DNA from: Hyphomicrobium sp. 99 | GTDB taxonomy: Bacteria > Pseudomonadota > Alphaproteobacteria > Rhizobiales > Hyphomicrobiaceae | Length of the DNA stretch: 64,000 nt | NCBI RefSeq assembly: GCF_000384335.2 | Contig: NZ_KQ031382.1 | Span: forward strand, 496,001-560,000 | Reading direction: 5' to 3' | Part shown: positions 8,774-17,541 of the stretch, piece after piece | Numbering within the stretch: position 1 is the stretch's first letter | Layout of the letters: every line of letters starts with the position of its first letter | Program-made: the position numbers and the translations under genes | Notes under the pieces: model-generated | What the model saw: the letters and a program-made list of their open reading frames with translations, nothing else | What the model was told of the DNA's origin: nothing | The model's database searches: none

Positions 8774-10081
8774 TTAGCAGTCCAGCGTGTGGTCACGCTC
8801 CCACGTCGTGAAGTGAGACGAGAAAGCATTCCAGTCACGCAGCTTGAGCTTGATGTAAGCCGCCGAGAACTCTTCGCCGAGAGCGGCCTTGAGCGAAGTG
8901 TCCTTATCGAAGGCGCGGATCGCATCGAGCAAGTTCAGTGGCAGGCGGGGAGCGTCCGTCACGGTATGCCCGTCCTGGTACATGTCGATGTCGTACCGTT
9001 TGCCCGGGTTGGCCTTCGTGCGAATTCCGTCGAGGCCCGCGGCGATGATGATGGCCTGCAGCAGATAAGGATTCGCGGCGCCGTCCGGTAGGCGCAACTC
9101 GAAGCGGCCCTTGCCCGGCACCCGGACCATGTGAGTCCGGTTGTTGCCGGTCCAGGTGACGGAGTTGGGCGACCAAGTTGCGCCCGACGTCGTGCGCGGC
9201 GCGTTGATGCGCTTATAGGAGTTGACCGTCGGGTTGGTGATCGCGGCGAGTGCTTCGGCATGTTTCATGATGCCGCCGAGGAAGTTGTAGCCCTGCTGCG
9301 AGAGGCCCATTTCATCGTGGCCGTCGTAGAACATGTTCGTCTTGCCGTCTTTGTCCCAGACGGAGATGTGAGCATGGCACCCGTTACCGGTCAGTCCGGG
9401 GAACGGCTTCGGCATGAACGTCGCGCGCAAGCCATGCTTTTCAGCAATCGAGCGCGTCATGAATTTAAAGAACGAGTGTCTGTCAGCCGTGATCAAGGCA
9501 TCGTCGAAGTTCCAGTTCATTTCGAACTGTCCGTTCGCGTCCTCGTGGTCGTTCTGATACGGGCCCCAGCCGAGCTCAAGCATGTAATCGCAAATTTCTG
9601 CGATGACATCGTAGCGGCGCATCAATGCCTGTTGATCGTAACAGGGCTTTCCAGCGGTATCTTTGCTATCCGATATCTCGGTTCCATCCTGCGAAATCAG
9701 GAAGAATTCGGCTTCAACGCCGGTCTTGACGTAAAGGCCAAGCTCGGCGGCTTCCGCCATTACCTTCTTCAGCACGACGCGCGGCGCCTGCGGAACATGC
9801 TTGTCTTCCATCACGCAGTCGGCGGCGACCCACGCGACGTCTTTCTTCCACGGCAACTGAATGACCGACGCCGCATCCGGCAAACCAAAGAGATCGGGAT
9901 GCGCCGGCGTCATGTCGAGCCAAGTCGCAAAGCCTGCGAAGCCTGCGCCGTCTTTCTGCATGTCGGCGATGGCAGATGAGGGAACAAGTTTAGCGCGCTG
10001 TGAACCGAAGAGATCGGTATACGAGATCATGAAGTAGCGAATGCCACGCTCTTTGGCGAGCTGGGCGAGATCTAGAGCCAT
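8774..10081 (-). CDS. gmaS: Gamma-glutamylmethylamide synthetase (glutamine synthetase family)
   Basis: 435 residues. The glutamine-synthetase fold is clear: KTGVEAEFFLI (metal-binding Glu), NDHEDANGQFEMNW, HAHISVWDKDGKTNMF, NSYKRINAPRTTSGATWSPN and FELRLPDGAANPYL (substrate Arg). The N-terminal domain is short (ISYTDLFGSQRAKLVP), as in type III/GlnT-like enzymes. From sequence alone glutamine synthetase III would be possible. The genes immediately upstream are mgsABC and mgdABCD, so ATP-dependent condensation of glutamate and methylamine to gamma-glutamylmethylamide is the stronger assignment. A terminator-like hairpin separates it from mgsC, so it may have its own promoter or be expressed by read-through. 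Confidence 0.88.
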   Translation of the reverse strand: MALDLAQLAKERGIRYFMISYTDLFGSQRAKLVPSSAIADMQKDGAGFAGFATWLDMTPAHPDLFGLPDAASVIQLPWKKDVAWVAADCVMEDKHVPQAPRVVLKKVMAEAAELGLYVKTGVEAEFFLISQDGTEISDSKDTAGKPCYDQQALMRRYDVIAEICDYMLELGWGPYQNDHEDANGQFEMNWNFDDALITADRHSFFKFMTRSIAEKHGLRATFMPKPFPGLTGNGCHAHISVWDKDGKTNMFYDGHDEMGLSQQGYNFLGGIMKHAEALAAITNPTVNSYKRINAPRTTSGATWSPNSVTWTGNNRTHMVRVPGKGRFELRLPDGAANPYLLQAIIIAAGLDGIRTKANPGKRYDIDMYQDGHTVTDAPRLPLNLLDAIRAFDKDTSLKAALGEEFSAAYIKLKLRDWNAFSSHFTTWERDHTLDC

Positions 10082-10136
10082 TGGTCTTTCCTCAACGCTT
10101 GCGTTTCTTTGTTCGATTTATTGACGGACGGAGGCC

Positions 10137-10164
10137 AAAAAAAGGGGCGGCTTATAAGCCGCCC
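10137..10164 (-). terminator. Hairpin terminator fused to the mgsC stop codon
   Basis: A perfect 20-bp palindrome (10145-10164; half-site GGGCGGCTTA) is followed on the minus strand by seven T (A7 at 10137-10143 on the plus strand). The TAA stop of mgsC (10152-10154) lies in the centre of the palindrome, so the ribosome stops on the hairpin itself. It would end or weaken transcription between mgsC and gmaS. Confidence 0.8.
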
Positions 10165-11489
10165 GATCCTGATACTCCGGGTATCCATGACGTTCCTGCG
10201 AGGGGGACGCGAGCCATTGCAGCCGCTTCGATCGTCAGCGCACAGAGATCTTCGGGCTCTAGATTGTGGATGTTGTTGTGTCCAGCTGCACGAGCAATCG
10301 TCTGCACTTCGAGCGTCATGACCTTCAGGTAGTTGGCAAGGCGGCGTCCGGCCCGAACAGGGTCGAGGCGCTTCGAGAGTTCGGGATCCTGGGTCGTAAT
10401 ACCCGCGGGATCGCGGCCCTCGTGCCAGTCGTCATAGCTGCCGGCCTTGGTGCCGAGCTTCGCGTATTCGGCATCAAGCGCCGGATCGTTATCGCCGAGA
10501 GCTGCAAGCGCAGCGATGCCGATCGATACCGCGTCGGCCCCGAGAGCGAGCGCCTTAGCGACATCGGCGCCGTTGCGGATACCGCCGGAGACGATGAGCT
10601 GAACTTTCCGATGCATGCCGAGGTCTTGCAAAGCCTGAACGGCTGGTCGGATGCATGCGAGCGTCGGCAGGCCGACATGCTCGATGAATACTTCCTGCGT
10701 GGCAGCCGTGCCGCCCTGCATGCCGTCGAGAACAATGACGTCGGCGCCAGCTTTCACTGCGAGAGCGACGTCGTAGTAAGGCCGCGTGCCGCCGACCTTG
10801 ATGTAGATCGGTTTTTCCCAGTTGGTGATTTCGCGAAGCTCGAGCAGCTTGATTTCGAGATCGTCCGGACCCGTCCAATCGGGATGACGGCAAGCCGAGC
10901 GCTGGTCGATGCCCTTCGGCAAGTTGCGCATTTCGGCAACGCGATCGGAAATCTTCTGACCGAGCAGCATACCGCCGCCGCCGGGCTTGGCGCCCTGACC
11001 GACAACGACCTCGATGGCATCCGCTTTGCGCAGATCATCAGGGTTCATGCCGTAACGCGACGGCAAATACTGATAGACGAGCGTTTGCGACTGGCCGCGC
11101 TCTTCCGGTGTCATGCCGCCGTCGCCGGTCGTAGTAGACGTACCTGCGATCGTCGCGCCACGGCCGAGCGCTTCCTTTGCGTTTGCCGACAGTGCGCCGA
11201 AGCTCATGCCTGCAATCGTAATCGGAATTTTCAACTCGATCGGCTTCTTGGCGAACCGCGTACCGAGTGTAACGCTCGTGCTGCAGCGCTCGCGATAGCC
11301 TTCGAGCGGGTAGCGCGATACGGAGGCGCCGAGAAAGAGAAGATCGTCGAAGTGTGGGACACGGCGCTTCGCGCCGCCTCCGCGAATATCGTAGATGCCT
11401 GTCGATGCCGCGCGCCGGATTTCCGACAGCGTGTAGTCATCGAATGTGGCCGAGGGGCGGGGTGTGGTAAGCGGGATTTTCGGCGACAT
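10152..11489 (-). CDS. mgsC: N-methylglutamate synthase subunit C (FMN-binding, GltB-like)
   Basis: 445 residues, similar to the central FMN/synthase domain of glutamate synthase: ITIAGMSFGALSANAKEALG, TSTTTGDGGMTPEER, PGGGGMLLGQKI, a RSACRHPDW stretch, DVIVLDGMQGGTAATQE and the FMN-phosphate segment SGGIRNGADVAKALALGADA. With MgsA and MgsB it forms N-methylglutamate synthase, which builds N-methylglutamate from glutamate and the methylamino group of gamma-glutamylmethylamide. Its ATG shares one base with the mgsB stop (TGATG), indicating translational coupling. Its own stop lies inside a terminator hairpin. Long open frames on the opposite strand are antisense shadows. Confidence 0.9.
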   Translation of the reverse strand: MSPKIPLTTPRPSATFDDYTLSEIRRAASTGIYDIRGGGAKRRVPHFDDLLFLGASVSRYPLEGYRERCSTSVTLGTRFAKKPIELKIPITIAGMSFGALSANAKEALGRGATIAGTSTTTGDGGMTPEERGQSQTLVYQYLPSRYGMNPDDLRKADAIEVVVGQGAKPGGGGMLLGQKISDRVAEMRNLPKGIDQRSACRHPDWTGPDDLEIKLLELREITNWEKPIYIKVGGTRPYYDVALAVKAGADVIVLDGMQGGTAATQEVFIEHVGLPTLACIRPAVQALQDLGMHRKVQLIVSGGIRNGADVAKALALGADAVSIGIAALAALGDNDPALDAEYAKLGTKAGSYDDWHEGRDPAGITTQDPELSKRLDPVRAGRRLANYLKVMTLEVQTIARAAGHNNIHNLEPEDLCALTIEAAAMARVPLAGTSWIPGVSGSGGL

Positions 11490-12199
11490 CAGTAAGCATC
11501 CGCATTGTCGATGTTGAAGGTATAGAGCTTGCGTGCAGAGCCATATCTCCGGAACTCCGAAGCTTTGGCGTCCTTGATACCGGCGTTCTTGAGGAGATTC
11601 GTAAGCGCCTCTTGATGCTCGGGCCGCATCTCTTTCTCGATGCAGTCGGCGCCAAGACTTTTCACTTTGCCGCGAACGAAAAGCTTCGCCTCGTAAATTG
11701 AATCGCCGAGAGCGTCGCCCGCGTCACCTAGAACAACGAGGTGACCTGACTGCGCCATGAACGCTGACATGTGACCGATATTGCCTTTAACGACGATATC
11801 GATGCCCTTCATCGAGATGCCGCAACGCGAGGAAGCGTTGCCTTCGATGACAAGGAGGCCGCCACGGCCGGTGGCCCCGGCGTATTGGCTCGCATCGCCT
11901 TTGATAACGACGCGTCCCGACATCATGTTTTCGGCAACACCCGGACCCGCCGAGCCGTGCACGGTTACGGTCGCCTTCTTGTTCATGCCCGCGCAGTAAT
12001 AACCGACGCTACCGCGGACATCGACATTGATGGGAGCATCGATACCGACGGCGATGGCATGTCCGCCGCGTGGATTTAGAATTTCCCACTGAGCTTCGTT
12101 AGAGCCATCGGTCTGCCGGTGTAGCGCTTCGTTAAGTTCGCGCAACGGGCTCTGAGCCAGATCAAACGTACGCATGAGTTCCCCAATTAGCTGCTGCAT
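11489..12199 (-). CDS. mgsB: N-methylglutamate synthase subunit B (GXGXG / GltB C-terminal domain)
   Basis: 236 residues, matching the right-handed beta-helix C-terminal domain of glutamate synthase: GHAIAVGID, INVDVRGSVGYYCAGM, VTVHGSAGPGVAENMMSG, VVIKGDASQYAGATGRGG and LVIEGNASSRCGISMKG show the repeated G-x-x-G strands. It is a structural partner of MgsA and MgsC. The first ATG (12199) overlaps the mgsA stop as TGATG. A second in-frame ATG at 12175 (MRTFDLAQSP) is preceded by GGGGAA and is an equally plausible start, giving 228 residues. Confidence 0.88.
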   Translation of the reverse strand: MQQLIGELMRTFDLAQSPLRELNEALHRQTDGSNEAQWEILNPRGGHAIAVGIDAPINVDVRGSVGYYCAGMNKKATVTVHGSAGPGVAENMMSGRVVIKGDASQYAGATGRGGLLVIEGNASSRCGISMKGIDIVVKGNIGHMSAFMAQSGHLVVLGDAGDALGDSIYEAKLFVRGKVKSLGADCIEKEMRPEHQEALTNLLKNAGIKDAKASEFRRYGSARKLYTFNIDNADAY

Positions 12200-13095
12200 C
12201 AGCGTTCCCAGAAGTAGACGGTTGACGGTTCCGGTTCCCAGACCTTCGCCTTGTCAATTCCCGGCAAGCCTGCGAGCGCGCGATATTCGGAACCAAACGC
12301 AACGTAGTCGTCCGTTTCCGCCATGACTGCTGGTTTGCACGCGATGGGATCGCGCACGACGCCGAACCCCGTCTTCGTACCGACGACGAAGTTGAAGAAG
12401 CCGTCGAGATCATCGAGGCTCTTCTCGAGAGCTTCGCCGAGATTCAATCCCTGCTTCATGCGCCACGTCAGATAGGAAGCAGCGACTTCGGTGTCGTTCT
12501 CTGTGTTGAACTTCATGCCGTCGCGAATGAGTTCGCGGCGCAGGCTGTTGTGGTTCGAAAGCGAACCGTTGTGCACGAGGCATTCATCCGCTCCGGTGGA
12601 GAAGGGATGCGCGCCGAGCGTGGTCACGGCCGACTCGGTGGCCATGCGCGTGTGTCCGATCGCGTGCGTGCCGGACATGTGCGCGAGATCGAAACGCTTT
12701 GCGACCTCGTTGGGGTAGCCCACTTCCTTATAGATCTCGATATTCTCGCCGGTCGCCATGGTGCGGATCGAAGGGAAGTCCGCCTCGAGCATAGCTTTGA
12801 CGGCCGCGAGATTATCCGTGGGAATGCTGAGAACAGCGTGCGTATCGTTGATGCTGAGCTGAGCGTCGGACTTCTTGTCCTTTGCGAGCGCAGCCTTGAG
12901 CTTCGGGAAATCCTCCGCGGCAGCCGGTGACTGCAGCGTGATTTTCGTACGTCCCTCAGTTCCAGAACCGTAGACGGCGAACCCGGCCGAGTCCGGCCCT
13001 CGCTCGCACATCGTCGACAGCATGCGAGAAAGTAGCTCGCCGAGCTGTGGTTCCATTTTTGGGTTTTTTAGAAAAAGTCCGACGATGCCGCACAT
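12199..13095 (-). CDS. mgsA: N-methylglutamate synthase subunit A (class II glutamine amidotransferase)
   Basis: 298 residues. It starts MCGIVGLFL, so Cys2 is the Ntn nucleophile of a class II amidotransferase. ERGPDSAGFAVYG, GHTRMATESAVTTLGAHPF (the GHTR..T signature) and ECLVHNGSLSNHNSLRREL with TENDTEVAASYL complete the glutaminase site. In the pathway it releases methylamine from gamma-glutamylmethylamide for transfer to the MgsC site. First gene of mgsABC-gmaS; a TTGACA box and an inverted repeat lie just upstream, between it and the XRE regulator. Confidence 0.9.
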   Translation of the reverse strand: MCGIVGLFLKNPKMEPQLGELLSRMLSTMCERGPDSAGFAVYGSGTEGRTKITLQSPAAAEDFPKLKAALAKDKKSDAQLSINDTHAVLSIPTDNLAAVKAMLEADFPSIRTMATGENIEIYKEVGYPNEVAKRFDLAHMSGTHAIGHTRMATESAVTTLGAHPFSTGADECLVHNGSLSNHNSLRRELIRDGMKFNTENDTEVAASYLTWRMKQGLNLGEALEKSLDDLDGFFNFVVGTKTGFGVVRDPIACKPAVMAETDDYVAFGSEYRALAGLPGIDKAKVWEPEPSTVYFWER

Positions 13096-13134
13096 GATTT
13101 GCCTCCAGACCGGGCCGCGAAGGAACGGATCTAG

Positions 13135-13185
13135 ACCTTAATCGTCGGTCATATAAATGTCAACTGAGAAGAAAGAAGTTTTCTT
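13135..13185 (-). promoter_or_regulatory. Putative mgsA promoter with adjacent AAGAAA/TTTCTT operator dyad
   Basis: On the minus strand a perfect TTGACA (13158-13163) is followed after 17 nt by a weak -10, TAAGGT (13135-13140). Directly upstream is the inverted repeat AAGAAA-N5-TTTCTT (13169-13185), suitable for the XRE regulator encoded just upstream. The position 40 bp before mgsA supports a separate promoter for mgsABC. Assignment is by inspection only. Confidence 0.45.
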
Positions 13186-13214
13186 AAAAGGAAATGCCCG
13201 CTCACCAGATTTTG

Positions 13215-13880
13215 TCAGGGACGCGGATAGATGATGATCGAAAGGTAAGTCATCGGCGTCTTTATGAGGCGCGCGGGACCATGAGGCGCGGCGCTATCGA
13301 AAAGGATCGCGTCACCAGCGCTCAGGTGATAGCTGCGGTCGGCATGAGCGTATTCGACTTCGCCCGTAAGCATAAAGATGAATTCGACGCCTTCATGCTG
13401 AAAACCAGTATAGGCAACCGCGTCATCGGTGAGCGTGATGAGGTAAGGCTCGATAATGACGGGACCGTCGAGCGAGTGGCCCAGAAGCTGATACTGATGC
13501 CCTACTTTGGTCCCGCGCCGGCGTATCACAACGCCTTCTCCGGCCTTCACGTAAGAGCAATCTCGGCGCTGCTCGAAAGAAGCAAACAGAACGGTCAATG
13601 GAATATTCAACGCTGAAGCCAGCATCTGCAAAGTGCTGAGCGATGGCGAGATTTGGCCGTTTTCGATCTTCGACAACATGCCGGGAGAAATCTGGGCAGC
13701 GGTCGCAAGCTCCGCGACCGTCAATCCCGCATGTTTGCGATGGTGGCGGACCTGATGTCCGATCGCTTGTTCTAATGTGTGTTCAGCAGCGCCTGGTGCA
13801 TTCGAACCGGTCGCAAGCGATTCAGGCTCTAAAACGGTAATAGTGCTTTTGCGTGTTTTATCTGATGCTTTATCTGACAT
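13215..13880 (-). CDS. XRE-family transcriptional regulator with cupin sensor domain
   Basis: 221 residues. A helix-turn-helix of the XRE/Cro type spans about residues 39-93 (IGHQVRHHRKHAGLTVAELA with ISPGMLSKIENGQISPSLST), followed by a C-terminal cupin barrel (about 140-215: GFQHEGVEFIFMLTGEVEYA, YHLSAGDAILFDSAAPHGPA). Cupin-XRE proteins usually respond to a small ligand. It lies between mgdD and mgsA on the same strand as both, so it probably controls the methylamine genes; the inducer might be methylamine, N-methylglutamate or gamma-glutamylmethylamide (inference). It has its own AT-rich upstream region with two dyads. Confidence 0.9.
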   Translation of the reverse strand: MSDKASDKTRKSTITVLEPESLATGSNAPGAAEHTLEQAIGHQVRHHRKHAGLTVAELATAAQISPGMLSKIENGQISPSLSTLQMLASALNIPLTVLFASFEQRRDCSYVKAGEGVVIRRRGTKVGHQYQLLGHSLDGPVIIEPYLITLTDDAVAYTGFQHEGVEFIFMLTGEVEYAHADRSYHLSAGDAILFDSAAPHGPARLIKTPMTYLSIIIYPRP

Positions 13881-13934
13881 GAAAGACCTTCCGCCCGGAT
13901 CCGGCGGTTCAAATCATTATTAAAAAAACAAGTT

Positions 13935-13970
13935 CGCACGTCGTGCGGCATTATTCCACCATTGAAATGG
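13935..13970 (-). promoter_or_regulatory. Two dyads upstream of the XRE regulator
   Basis: CGCACG-T-CGTGCG (13935-13947) and CCATT-GA-AATGG (13959-13970) are perfect short inverted repeats in the gap between mgdD and the regulator gene. On the minus strand a T7 tract and TAATAAT, a fair -10, follow before the ATG at 13880. The dyads would overlap or flank a -35 region, a typical position for autoregulation. Confidence 0.4.
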
Positions 13971-14024
13971 AAATTGTCTATTGCCTGAAAGACGCAGGCC
14001 CAAAAAAGTCCGGATTATAGAGCC

Positions 14025-14561
14025 TTAGGCTTTCGCTTTGCGAAGCCAATCAGCAAAATCCCTGGAATAGGTACGCGCGCAGGCGAAATCGTACGCTGTA
14101 CCATCGGGAAGGCGCCAGACGATCACGCCGAGGTGAGACACGTGTGTAATTGCGACGTCTCCTGGCTTGAATACGTCATCGTGAAAATCAATACCCATGC
14201 TCCTTAAAAGAGCTTCAGACGGACGCGACTGAGAAACTCGAAAAATCGTCCGGCTATCGGTAACGTCGACAACCGACGCCAATCCGTTGAATGTCTTTGC
14301 AAGTTGAGCATATCTATCGACCCCGGCCTCGTCCTTCTGAACGATGAGCCATTGATCGGGACCTGCCCAGACAATCAGCGCTCCGCCCGCGTCGACCGCT
14401 TTGGGCGATGACGGAAGGGAAACCCCGAAAGCCGCGCGAGCGATTTCGTCCAGCGAAGCGCTGGCGCCCCGGCGGGCTGCGACATGGGTGACGGTGACAT
14501 CGTTGCGCTCGATCAGGTCGGACGCACGCGCCGTGTTTGTATGGCTTGCAAGCTCAGACAC
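14025..14561 (-). CDS. mgdD: N-methylglutamate dehydrogenase subunit D (sarcosine oxidase gamma-like)
   Basis: 178 residues from the GTG at 14561. An ATG at 14624 would give 199 residues but would overlap mgdC by 71 bp; the GTG overlaps the mgdC stop by 8 bp and has AAGGAG nine bases upstream, so it is preferred. The protein resembles the gamma subunit of heterotetrameric sarcosine oxidase (GcvT-related fold): GGALIVWAGPDQWLIV, VVDVTDSRTIFRVSQSRPSE, LRSMGIDFHDDVF, WLRKAKA at the end. It is the small structural subunit of N-methylglutamate dehydrogenase. Confidence 0.85.
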   Translation of the reverse strand: MSELASHTNTARASDLIERNDVTVTHVAARRGASASLDEIARAAFGVSLPSSPKAVDAGGALIVWAGPDQWLIVQKDEAGVDRYAQLAKTFNGLASVVDVTDSRTIFRVSQSRPSEALLRSMGIDFHDDVFKPGDVAITHVSHLGVIVWRLPDGTAYDFACARTYSRDFADWLRKAKA

Positions 14562-17541
14562 GCAGTCTCGCTCCTTCAACGTCAACAAATGTAGCCGGAA
14601 CAACTTCGACGAGGACGTCGCCATTTCGGACGGGATCGACCGCCCTCAAGATCTCGCCCATTCGCGACTCAGCGTTAGATAGCAGCCCCAAGCCGATCCA
14701 GTGACCGAGCGACGGTGAGTAGGCGACCGAGGTCATGTAGCCTTGATCGTTCTGTGCGACGGCTGCAGCGCTCTTCCCGATGAAATGCGCTCCGCCGCGA
14801 AGTCTTGCCGATCTGTCGACAGGCCTGAAACCGACGACGCGAGGGCGGGTGGGATCGGTGAGCCCCGGCCGTTGCGAAAGAGCGCGGCCGATAAAGTCCT
14901 TTTTCGTCGATGCCATCTTGCCGAGGCCGAGATCAGCGGCAGTCGTCGTGCCGTTGAGCTCGGCGCCAGCGACGTGTCCCTTCTCGATGCGCATGACGCC
15001 AAGGGCTTCGGTCCCGTACGGCGTGATGCCGAATTCTTCGCCCTTAGCCATCAGCGTCCGCATGAGGCGATCGCCATGGCGCGCCGGTACGCCGATTTCG
15101 TAAGCCATCTCGCCCGAGAACGAGAGCCGGTAGAGTCTCGCTTTGATGCCGCCCATCACGGTGAGTTGGCCGACGGCCATATAAGGGAAAGCGGCGTTCG
15201 AAATGTCGAACGGTGCGTCGACGATCTTTGCGAGCAGATCTCGAGCGCGAGGACCGGCGACCGAATACTGCGCCCACTGATCGCTAACCGGCACGATCTG
15301 CACGTCGAGATCCGGCCAATGCCATTGGCGGCAGAGTTCGAGATGCTGCAGAACCTTGATGGCGTTCGCCGTGGTCGTCGTGATGAAGTAGTGGTCGTCG
15401 GCGAAGCGCGCCGCGGTTCCATCATCCATCGCGATGCCGTCTTCGCGCAGCATCATGCCGTAACGGGCTTTTCCGACCCCGAGCGTGCTCATCATGTTGA
15501 TATAGACGCGATCGAGGAACTTTCCGGCGTCCGTGCCGTGTACCTCGATCTTGCCGAGGGTCGAGACGTCGCATACGCCCACGGCGTTTCTAACCGTGTT
15601 CACTTCGCGGGAGACGGTGGTCAGCCAATCGTTCTCGCCGGGCTTCGGAAAATATTGCGCCCTGAGCCACATGCCCGTTTCGATGAATACGGCGCCTCGC
15701 TCTTTGGCCCAATCGTGCGATGGCGTGAGACGCGTTGCCTTGAAATGCTTGCCGCGATGCTCACCGGCCAGCGCACCGAGCGCAACGGGCGTGTATGGCG
15801 GACGCGCCGAAGTAGCTCCCGTTGCCGGAATGGTTTTGCCGGTCAGCTCAGCCAGGATTGCAAGGCCGTTCACGTTCGACGTCTTGCCCTGATCGGTCGC
15901 CATGCCAAGCGTCGTGTAGCGCTTCAAATGCTCGACAGAACGAAATCCCTCGCGTTCCGCTAAGGCGATGTCGGTCGCCGTGACGTCGTTCTGCTGATCG
16001 ACGAACGCCTTATGCTTTGCCGCTTCCACATGCCAGAAAGCCGCGACTTCGGTGGGCTCGTCATCTGCCTGAGGAATAGCCGTGGCCGTTGCTTCAAACC
16101 CGCTGGCCGCGGCAGCAGAGGCGCCGGCCTGCGCACCTTCCTTGAGGCAGGAAGCCAAACCATAGGTGCCTTTTGCAGCGCCCGAGACTGCCATTCCTTT
16201 CGGCAACGCTCCCGGAACAAAGGCCGCCAATTCCGGCTGCCATTGCGCACGGCCACCACGATGGGTCGTGACCTGAACGCTGGGATTGAAACCGCCGGAG
16301 ACCGCGATCAGATCGCACGAGAGGTTTTGCTGTGATCCGTCGGCCGCGATGATGCGGGCGCCCGTGACGCGGCTTGATCCGATCGCATCGGCGACCACGG
16401 CGCCTTCGAACACCCGTATTCCGTGCTTGCGCGCCGTTGATTTGATTGTCGGCGGCAGCGAAGCGCGCGTATCGACAAGAGCCGCAACGCGAATGCCCGC
16501 ATTGGCGAGATCTTCGATCGTGCTCGCACCTTCGTCGTTGTTCGAGAAAACGACCGCTGTTTCGCCGGGCGCTACGCCGAAGCGATTGATATAGCTGCGT
16601 ACGGCGCTGGCGAGCATGACGCCGGGACGATCGTTATTGCCGAAGACGATCGGGCGTTCGCCCGCGCCTTGAGCGATGATGGTATGCTTCGCAACGATGC
16701 GCCAAAGCCGTTGCCGGGGCACACCTGCTGCCGGGACCGGGACATGATCGGCAACGCGCTCCACGGCGCCGAAAGTTCCACCGTCGTAGGCGCCGAAAAC
16801 GGTCGTTCTCGGCATCAGCTGAACGCCAGGGAATGACTTCAGCTCCGATACGACGGAATTGACCCAGTCTGCGCCCTTCACGCCGCCGACGGTGCGAGCA
16901 TCGCTCAGCAGTCTGCCGCCGAATGCAAAGCTTTCGTCTACGAGAATAACCCGTGCGCCTGCACGCGCCGCCGAAAGCGCCGCCATCAATCCTGATGGGC
17001 CCGCCCCGACGACGAGCACGTCGCAGAACGCGTTCGCCTTATCGTAGATGTCGGGATCATGCTCCTGTGCCGCGCGGCCAAGACCCGCCGCGCGACGGAT
17101 CATCGGCTCGTAGATCTTCTCCCAGAAAGAGGCCGGCCACATGAATGTCTTGTAGTAAAATCCCGCCGAAAGGAACGGCGAGATAAGTCCGTTGATGGCG
17201 AGCAGGTCGAGCGACAGCGACGGAAACCGGTTCTGGCTCTTCGCTTCGAGGCCATCATAGAGTTCGGTTACGGTTGCCCTCGTGTTGGGCTCGCGGCGCG
17301 CGCCGGAGCGAAGCTCGACAAGAGCATTCGGCTCCTCGGATCCGGACGTCAGGATGCCCCGGGGACGATGATATTTGAACGAGCGGCCAACCAAGCGAAC
17401 GCCGTTGGCGAGCAGGGCGGAGGCCAACGTGTCGCCTGCGTAACCGCTGTAGGGAACGCCATCGAAGCTAAATGTGAGAGGCTGCGAGCGGTCGATCAGT
17501 CCGCGATCTTTGAGCCGTGCAGTTTGAGCCGATTGTGTCAT
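14554..17541 (-). CDS. mgdC: N-methylglutamate dehydrogenase subunit C (sarcosine oxidase alpha-like)
   Basis: 995 residues from the ATG at 17541, which overlaps the mgdB stop as ATGA; the open frame extends further upstream but only through mgdB. Domain order follows sarcosine oxidase alpha. An N-terminal ferredoxin-like domain (FSFDGVPYSGYAGDTLASAL, FKYHRPRGILTSGSEEPNAL) comes first. Next is an FAD/NAD-binding domain (VLVVGAGPSGLMAALSAARA), with a second dinucleotide segment around AQGAGERPIVFGNNDRPGVM. Last is a GcvT-like folate-binding C-terminal half (GVCDVSTLGKIEVHGTDAGK, FSGEMAYEIGVPARHGDRLM). It forms the catalytic core that oxidises N-methylglutamate to glutamate and a C1 unit, formaldehyde or methylene-tetrahydrofolate. 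Confidence 0.92.
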   Translation of the reverse strand: MTQSAQTARLKDRGLIDRSQPLTFSFDGVPYSGYAGDTLASALLANGVRLVGRSFKYHRPRGILTSGSEEPNALVELRSGARREPNTRATVTELYDGLEAKSQNRFPSLSLDLLAINGLISPFLSAGFYYKTFMWPASFWEKIYEPMIRRAAGLGRAAQEHDPDIYDKANAFCDVLVVGAGPSGLMAALSAARAGARVILVDESFAFGGRLLSDARTVGGVKGADWVNSVVSELKSFPGVQLMPRTTVFGAYDGGTFGAVERVADHVPVPAAGVPRQRLWRIVAKHTIIAQGAGERPIVFGNNDRPGVMLASAVRSYINRFGVAPGETAVVFSNNDEGASTIEDLANAGIRVAALVDTRASLPPTIKSTARKHGIRVFEGAVVADAIGSSRVTGARIIAADGSQQNLSCDLIAVSGGFNPSVQVTTHRGGRAQWQPELAAFVPGALPKGMAVSGAAKGTYGLASCLKEGAQAGASAAAASGFEATATAIPQADDEPTEVAAFWHVEAAKHKAFVDQQNDVTATDIALAEREGFRSVEHLKRYTTLGMATDQGKTSNVNGLAILAELTGKTIPATGATSARPPYTPVALGALAGEHRGKHFKATRLTPSHDWAKERGAVFIETGMWLRAQYFPKPGENDWLTTVSREVNTVRNAVGVCDVSTLGKIEVHGTDAGKFLDRVYINMMSTLGVGKARYGMMLREDGIAMDDGTAARFADDHYFITTTTANAIKVLQHLELCRQWHWPDLDVQIVPVSDQWAQYSVAGPRARDLLAKIVDAPFDISNAAFPYMAVGQLTVMGGIKARLYRLSFSGEMAYEIGVPARHGDRLMRTLMAKGEEFGITPYGTEALGVMRIEKGHVAGAELNGTTTAADLGLGKMASTKKDFIGRALSQRPGLTDPTRPRVVGFRPVDRSARLRGGAHFIGKSAAAVAQNDQGYMTSVAYSPSLGHWIGLGLLSNAESRMGEILRAVDPVRNGDVLVEVVPATFVDVEGARLRV

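Noticed and set aside
8774..10081. Plain glutamine synthetase III instead of gmaS
   Set aside because: Sequence alone cannot exclude it, but linkage with mgsABC and mgdABCD favours gamma-glutamylmethylamide synthetase.
10266..11495. 409-codon open frame on the plus strand opposite mgsC
   Set aside because: Antisense shadow of a well-identified gene in GC-rich DNA; no family resemblance.
14562..14624. Longer mgdD start at the ATG at 14624
   Set aside because: It would overlap mgdC by 71 bp; the GTG at 14561 has an AAGGAG site and a normal 8-bp overlap.
14743..15963. 406-codon plus-strand frame opposite mgdC
   Set aside because: Shadow frame; mgdC is complete and in operon.
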